Positions 60,698 through 64,000 of a stretch of 64,000 nucleotides of DNA are shown here, in pieces. Under the pieces are notes generated by a model. It was not told the DNA's origin and searched no databases. It saw nothing but the letters and a program-made list of their open reading frames with translations. The first letter of the stretch is position 1; each line of letters opens with the position of its first letter. This DNA is from Candidatus Nanohalococcus occultus (lineage in GTDB: Archaea > Nanohalarchaeota > Nanosalinia > Nanosalinales > Nanosalinaceae), in contig NZ_CP104395.1 of assembly GCF_029207735.1 (NCBI RefSeq), positions 850,692-914,691 on the forward strand, written 5' to 3'. The position numbers and the translations under genes are program-made.

Positions 60698-61027
60698 GTG
60701 AAAAGTATTTCAGAAATTGTTTTTACTCGCCGAGTTCTGCTTGAGGTTGTGAATAAGATAGTTTCTGATGCGATGGTCGGAAGCACGGCTGCGAGCCTTG
60801 GACTGATTGCAGTCCGGTTCAACGGGTTTAACTGGATTACATTGACCGCTATTCTTTACTTGACTGTATGTGCGACGGTTTTGGCTGGTTTTAAGGAACG
60901 TTCCGGTCTTTCAAGCGGTTTTCTTCACCGACTCGTACTTGTAGCGGAAGGCGAAGAGATGAAGATGAAGAAATTGGCAACAGGTGAAAAATATAAAATA
61001 AAAGGGGATTTGGAGAAGCTTCAGTAG
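60698..61027 (+). CDS. Membrane protein (109 aa)
   Basis: GTG 60698 gives 109 aa; a later GTG 60749 with GAGGT upstream gives 92 aa and starts just before the first helix (MVGSTAASLGLIAVRF). The second helix is ITLTAILYLTVCATVLAG. The cytoplasmic tail is Lys-rich. Unknown family. Confidence 0.55.
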   Translation: MKSISEIVFTRRVLLEVVNKIVSDAMVGSTAASLGLIAVRFNGFNWITLTAILYLTVCATVLAGFKERSGLSSGFLHRLVLVAEGEEMKMKKLATGEKYKIKGDLEKLQ

Positions 61028-61875
61028 CTTTTCTCAGCTACAAGCTCTCCGTCAGGGTTTCTGAGCTTTGCTGTGTCTCCTCCGTTCTCCCATGTAAGTC
61101 CTGTGTCTGTGATGCCGTCTGTATCGATGTCACTCGAGTAGATTCTGACCGACTCTCCGTTTGAGACCGTAACGTCTCCGAGTTCGGCGAACTCAGGGTT
61201 ATTATTCCCGAGCTCCCAGCCTTCAAGATCGACTGATTCTCCGTTGTTAACAAGTACAACGTGTTCTCTGGTGTTGTTACCGTAGCCAGAACCAGTTGAT
61301 TCGTTGGCTCTTAGCTCTAAGCTACTGGAAACTGTACTGGAGCCTTCTCCGAACTTTTCTCTCTTTCTGTCGATTTCTGCTTTTTTCTTTTCAAGTAGCT
61401 CCTTGAGATCTTGACGGGCGGATTCAACAGCTTCTCTGTCAGCGCCTTCGAAGCTTGTGCTTACGGTTCCTCCGGCACGTACTTTTCGAAGTGTGCCACT
61501 AGGAGTTTCAACTTCTTCAAGTACTTTCTGGGGTGTTTGAACAAGCTTCATCGAGCCTGTAGACGTTGAAAGCTTCCAGACTGTCTTGCCTGCTTGTTTT
61601 TCCACCTGTAGCCTTGAAGCGGCAGACTGTACCGTGGCATTTGCCTCTTCAGGCCTGACGTTGGTTGTAAACTCCGTGAAAGCTGTCTGTACCTGAGCTC
61701 TGAATCCATCAGTGCTTACGGTCTTCGAGACTTCACTTGTCGTCGAGTTATCGGAGATATTAGGCATCTCCGCACTCATTGCGGAAGGCTCGACCGCAGT
61801 CTTTGATACTGCGGGTATAGAGACCAGACCTACTAGAACCGATGCAGCGGCTGCTGCCTGTACAACTGATGTCAT
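61021..61875 (-). CDS. Exported protein with C-terminal lamin-tail domain (284 aa)
   Basis: ATG 61875; TTG one codon before is less likely. N-terminal helix (MTSVVQAAAAASVLVGLVSIPAVS), helical/coiled middle (DLKELLEKKKAEIDRKREKF), and a C-terminal lamin-tail fold: EHVVLVNNGESVDLEGWELGN...VRIYSS...GGDTAKLRNPDGELVA. LTD domains occur on secreted nucleases and surface proteins in halophiles. Likely extracellular; partner unknown. Confidence 0.8.
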   Translation of the reverse strand: MTSVVQAAAAASVLVGLVSIPAVSKTAVEPSAMSAEMPNISDNSTTSEVSKTVSTDGFRAQVQTAFTEFTTNVRPEEANATVQSAASRLQVEKQAGKTVWKLSTSTGSMKLVQTPQKVLEEVETPSGTLRKVRAGGTVSTSFEGADREAVESARQDLKELLEKKKAEIDRKREKFGEGSSTVSSSLELRANESTGSGYGNNTREHVVLVNNGESVDLEGWELGNNNPEFAELGDVTVSNGESVRIYSSDIDTDGITDTGLTWENGGDTAKLRNPDGELVAEKSY

Positions 61876-61913
61876 CAAAACGATTTTCCTGCGTTCTGTT
61901 AATAAATACGTGT

Positions 61914-62915
61914 TTAGGAGCGAGTATAGTATCTGGTAAAGACCATAAGAATTGATTTGAGCGCCCCAAGAACTACAGGACCGATGAAAAGACCTATAGC
62001 TCCGAATATGTGTAGTCCTCCCAACACGCCGATGATTATGACTGCAGGATGAATATTCGCCGAGCGGTCTACTGCGAGCGGCCTGACAATGTTATCTACA
62101 AGCCCAACCATGATTGTTCCGTACAGGAAGAGCAGTATAGCAGCGTTGACGCGGCCTACCAGAACTAGGTATCCTACAGCAGGCACCCAGACACCTGCAG
62201 TTCCTATTATCGGTATAAATCCTAGCATTATCATGACAAACGTCCAGAACACAGCGTTTGGAACACCTGTTGCGGCCAGTCCGATTCCTGCGACCGCTCC
62301 CTGTATTACAGCGACAAGCACATGGCCTTTAAGCACCGCCCAGGTCGAGCGATTGATCTGATCGTAAAGATCGCTCTGTATGTTCTCAGATACAGGAGTT
62401 AGATCTTTGACCCATCTAATAAACGAGTCTCCATCCTTCAGTAAGTAATATGAGAGGAAAGTCATTAGAGTAAATCCTATAAACATGTTTCCAACTACAT
62501 TAAGTATTCTAGAGAAGTTTCCGAACACGAGAGATGTGAAGCGATTTGTTGTCTCCTCTGTAAGTCTTTCTATATCTATATCCTGTCCGGTGTATCGGTG
62601 GAACTGTTCTTCAAGTACCGTGGTGTTTACAACGTCAGTACTGTTTAAGTCTTCAGATAAATCGCTGGCGTCATTTACGACTGCGGCAGAAGCAAGTGTT
62701 AAAGGTATTATAGCTGCTAGAACAGCCAGTAAAACCACAGTTATGCTTGAAATACTGTCTCCAAGGTATTTCCGGGTTTTCTTGTGGACAGGATGTAGCA
62801 TGAATGCTAAAAGCACAGACGCTAGTATGTATCCGAGAAATGGACGTACCATGAGCCATGCGACAACCGTCAAAAGCCCTGTCAGAATCAGCAAGAACGC
62901 TTTCTGCACATCCAT
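61914..62915 (-). CDS. AI-2E family (PerM-type) membrane transporter
   Basis: 333 aa, eight helices in the typical pattern. The soluble loop is VVNDASDLSEDLNSTDVVNTTVLEEQF, then MTFLSYYLLKDGDSFIRWVKDLTP and FIPIIGTAGVWVPAVGYLVLVG, family hallmarks. Some members export autoinducer-2, others are Na+(Li+)/H+ antiporters; the substrate here is unknown. Confidence 0.9.
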   Translation of the reverse strand: MDVQKAFLLILTGLLTVVAWLMVRPFLGYILASVLLAFMLHPVHKKTRKYLGDSISSITVVLLAVLAAIIPLTLASAAVVNDASDLSEDLNSTDVVNTTVLEEQFHRYTGQDIDIERLTEETTNRFTSLVFGNFSRILNVVGNMFIGFTLMTFLSYYLLKDGDSFIRWVKDLTPVSENIQSDLYDQINRSTWAVLKGHVLVAVIQGAVAGIGLAATGVPNAVFWTFVMIMLGFIPIIGTAGVWVPAVGYLVLVGRVNAAILLFLYGTIMVGLVDNIVRPLAVDRSANIHPAVIIIGVLGGLHIFGAIGLFIGPVVLGALKSILMVFTRYYTRS

Positions 62916-62930
62916 ACAGGCTTATTTGTA

Positions 62931-64000
62931 CTAAACAATTAAACCGGTTGCGTAAAACTTCATCGCAGGCACTATGAGAACAGCCATACAGCTTTTACGC
63001 TCTCCTTTTATAGAAGCCGCATAGCCGATCATTGAAGACGTCAGGAGAATTAAAATCCCTAGGACTCCTGTAAGATAGAAACTTACTCCGAGAACAGTCA
63101 AACCGGTAGCGGATAAAATATGAGCGAATTTGAATCCATCAACAACCTTGAGGAAATACTTCGCTACCCTGAAGACTGTAAAGCCGGACAAGCCTGCGGC
63201 AAACACAGATACACCGATTAAAAATACTGCCTGAGCATAATTGAAACTTGAAAGATAGTTCAAAGCCACTGACGCTCCTGAACGCGACTTACCTATCATC
63301 ATTAACGCTACAAATGAGAAAAATATATCCGCGGTATTTACAGCCCCCATCGCGGTTAGAAACTGGTTTTCCTCCTCAATTAACGGCGAGAAAAAGGATG
63401 TGGAGATAGCAGAGCCGATACCTGGTAAAAGTCCGGCAGCCAAGCCTGATAGAAAACCTGTAGAAACTCCGGGGAGATCAAAGTCGGTTTCCAGATTTTT
63501 TCGCTGCTCAGGTAGATTGAGTTCATTAGATATGCCTTTGACAATTGCTGGGGCAGAAAAAAGCCCGGAGAAAACAGGCATCAGCGCATAAGACTGGTTA
63601 ACATTAGAATTAAAGGTTAAAACACCTAATAAACCGGAAAGAGCTACGATAGTAACTGAGGCAAACATGTTTTCTGAACGAAATACCGCAAAGCCAAGGA
63701 AAAACACCAGTATGTAGAACATGTAAGTTGAGAGAAAGCCATAGAGAGGTTCAACTACGAGAAAAAGTACCGGTGCGAGAACCAAAAACCCTGTTACGGT
63801 GTATAAACCGCCCGATACTGTTCTAGCGAATGCTTCAAGCCCTCTTCCCTGTGCTGCCATCCGTGGACCTGGAAGCGCTGCGAGAGCAGTTTCTGCCTCC
63901 GCGAGACCGAAGAATATAGACGGCAGAAAATCGTGGAACGTGTGTGCGACTGAGACCGCTGCGATAAAACTCATGTATGCCATGAGAGAAGGAGAGTAAC
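62931..64000 (-). CDS. TctA-like (COG1784) membrane protein, 5' end cut by the window
   Basis: The frame is open to the window edge. An ATG at 63983 exists but the family's N-terminal helix with its Gly-rich GxxPGxHxN stretch is missing, so the real start lies outside. VAHTFHDFLPSIFFGLAEAETALAALPGPRMAAQGRGLEAF and FLSGLAAGLLPGIGSAIS are family motifs. About ten helices. Permease of unknown substrate, related to the tripartite tricarboxylate transporter. Confidence 0.85.
   Translation of the reverse strand, partial: YSPSLMAYMSFIAAVSVAHTFHDFLPSIFFGLAEAETALAALPGPRMAAQGRGLEAFARTVSGGLYTVTGFLVLAPVLFLVVEPLYGFLSTYMFYILVFFLGFAVFRSENMFASVTIVALSGLLGVLTFNSNVNQSYALMPVFSGLFSAPAIVKGISNELNLPEQRKNLETDFDLPGVSTGFLSGLAAGLLPGIGSAISTSFFSPLIEEENQFLTAMGAVNTADIFFSFVALMMIGKSRSGASVALNYLSSFNYAQAVFLIGVSVFAAGLSGFTVFRVAKYFLKVVDGFKFAHILSATGLTVLGVSFYLTGVLGILILLTSSMIGYAASIKGERKSCMAVLIVPAMKFYATGLIV

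Noticed and set aside
1-64000. CRISPR array, insertion sequence or prophage
   Set aside because: No regularly spaced repeats, transposase, integrase or virion genes were seen on either strand. Repetition is confined to protein-level paralogs.

Overview
The window comes from an archaeon. It carries topoisomerase VI A and B, FEN1, aIF1A, NMD3, RIO1, an archaeal KH protein, Pelota, aEF1B, Trm5, diphthine synthase, Alba and an intron-containing tRNA with a canonical bulge-helix-bulge. The proteins are very rich in Asp/Glu and poor in Lys outside signal peptides, as expected of a salt-in halophile. GC content is intermediate, genes are tightly packed with 4-nt start/stop overlaps, and small membrane proteins and secreted proteins are unusually numerous. 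I infer a Nanohaloarchaeota-like (DPANN) halophile. That is a judgement from proteome style and gene content; no 16S gene is present to prove it.

Layout. 0-3.3 kb: the end of a membrane-anchored protein, two MacB/FtsX-type ABC permeases and an NAD(P)-binding epimerase-like protein. 3.3-7.0 kb: a small accessory patch with an Mrr-like nuclease, a DUF262/HNH (GmrSD-like) protein, tRNA-Asn with intron, and a PD-(D/E)XK protein. 7.1-12.7 kb: a minus-strand informational block (top6A, top6B, KH protein, RIO1, aIF1A, NMD3, DUF192). 12.8-16.8 kb: D-lactate dehydrogenase-like enzyme, GIY-YIG protein, MsrB, tRNA-Arg, a short stretch resembling a 23S rRNA 3' end, aEF1B, a zinc-ribbon microprotein and FEN1. 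16.9-19.2 kb: two long acidic coiled-coil proteins. 19.2-20.7 kb: phosphoglycerate mutase.

20.7-43.1 kb is the most interesting region. A minus-strand operon encodes a TadA/PilB-like secretion ATPase, a two-domain TadC/FlaJ-like platform protein and about a dozen proteins with prepilin-like N-termini, most with a Lys-Gly or Arg-Gly processing motif. Divergent from the ATPase is a pair of coiled-coil genes reminiscent of archaellum FlaC/D/E. Beyond these lies a set of small polytopic membrane proteins, a coiled-coil protein, and very large secreted or anchored proteins with Ig-like, PKD-like and NEW3-like repeats. I read it as a dedicated cell-surface filament/attachment apparatus, possibly for host contact. 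The parts are recognisable but the combination is not one I can name.

43.1-64 kb: Trm5, DphB and DUF357; a group of related surface lipoproteins; DUF63; further surface proteins; Pelota; an HtrA protease; a lipoprotein nuclease overlapping thymidine kinase; a ZIP transporter; tRNA-Ser; a PRC-barrel protein; a wHTH regulator; a ubiquitin-like MoaD/SAMP protein overlapping a MazG-like protein; OGG-like glycosylase; a lamin-tail-domain surface protein; an AI-2E-type permease; and a TctA-like permease cut by the window edge.

Three genes (at 27063, 52307 and 59277, all minus strand) appear to begin at ATC or ATT, with no ATG/GTG/TTG available in frame at the expected place. No CRISPR array, IS element or intact rRNA gene was seen. 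No stretch longer than 300 bases lacks a gene or RNA feature.
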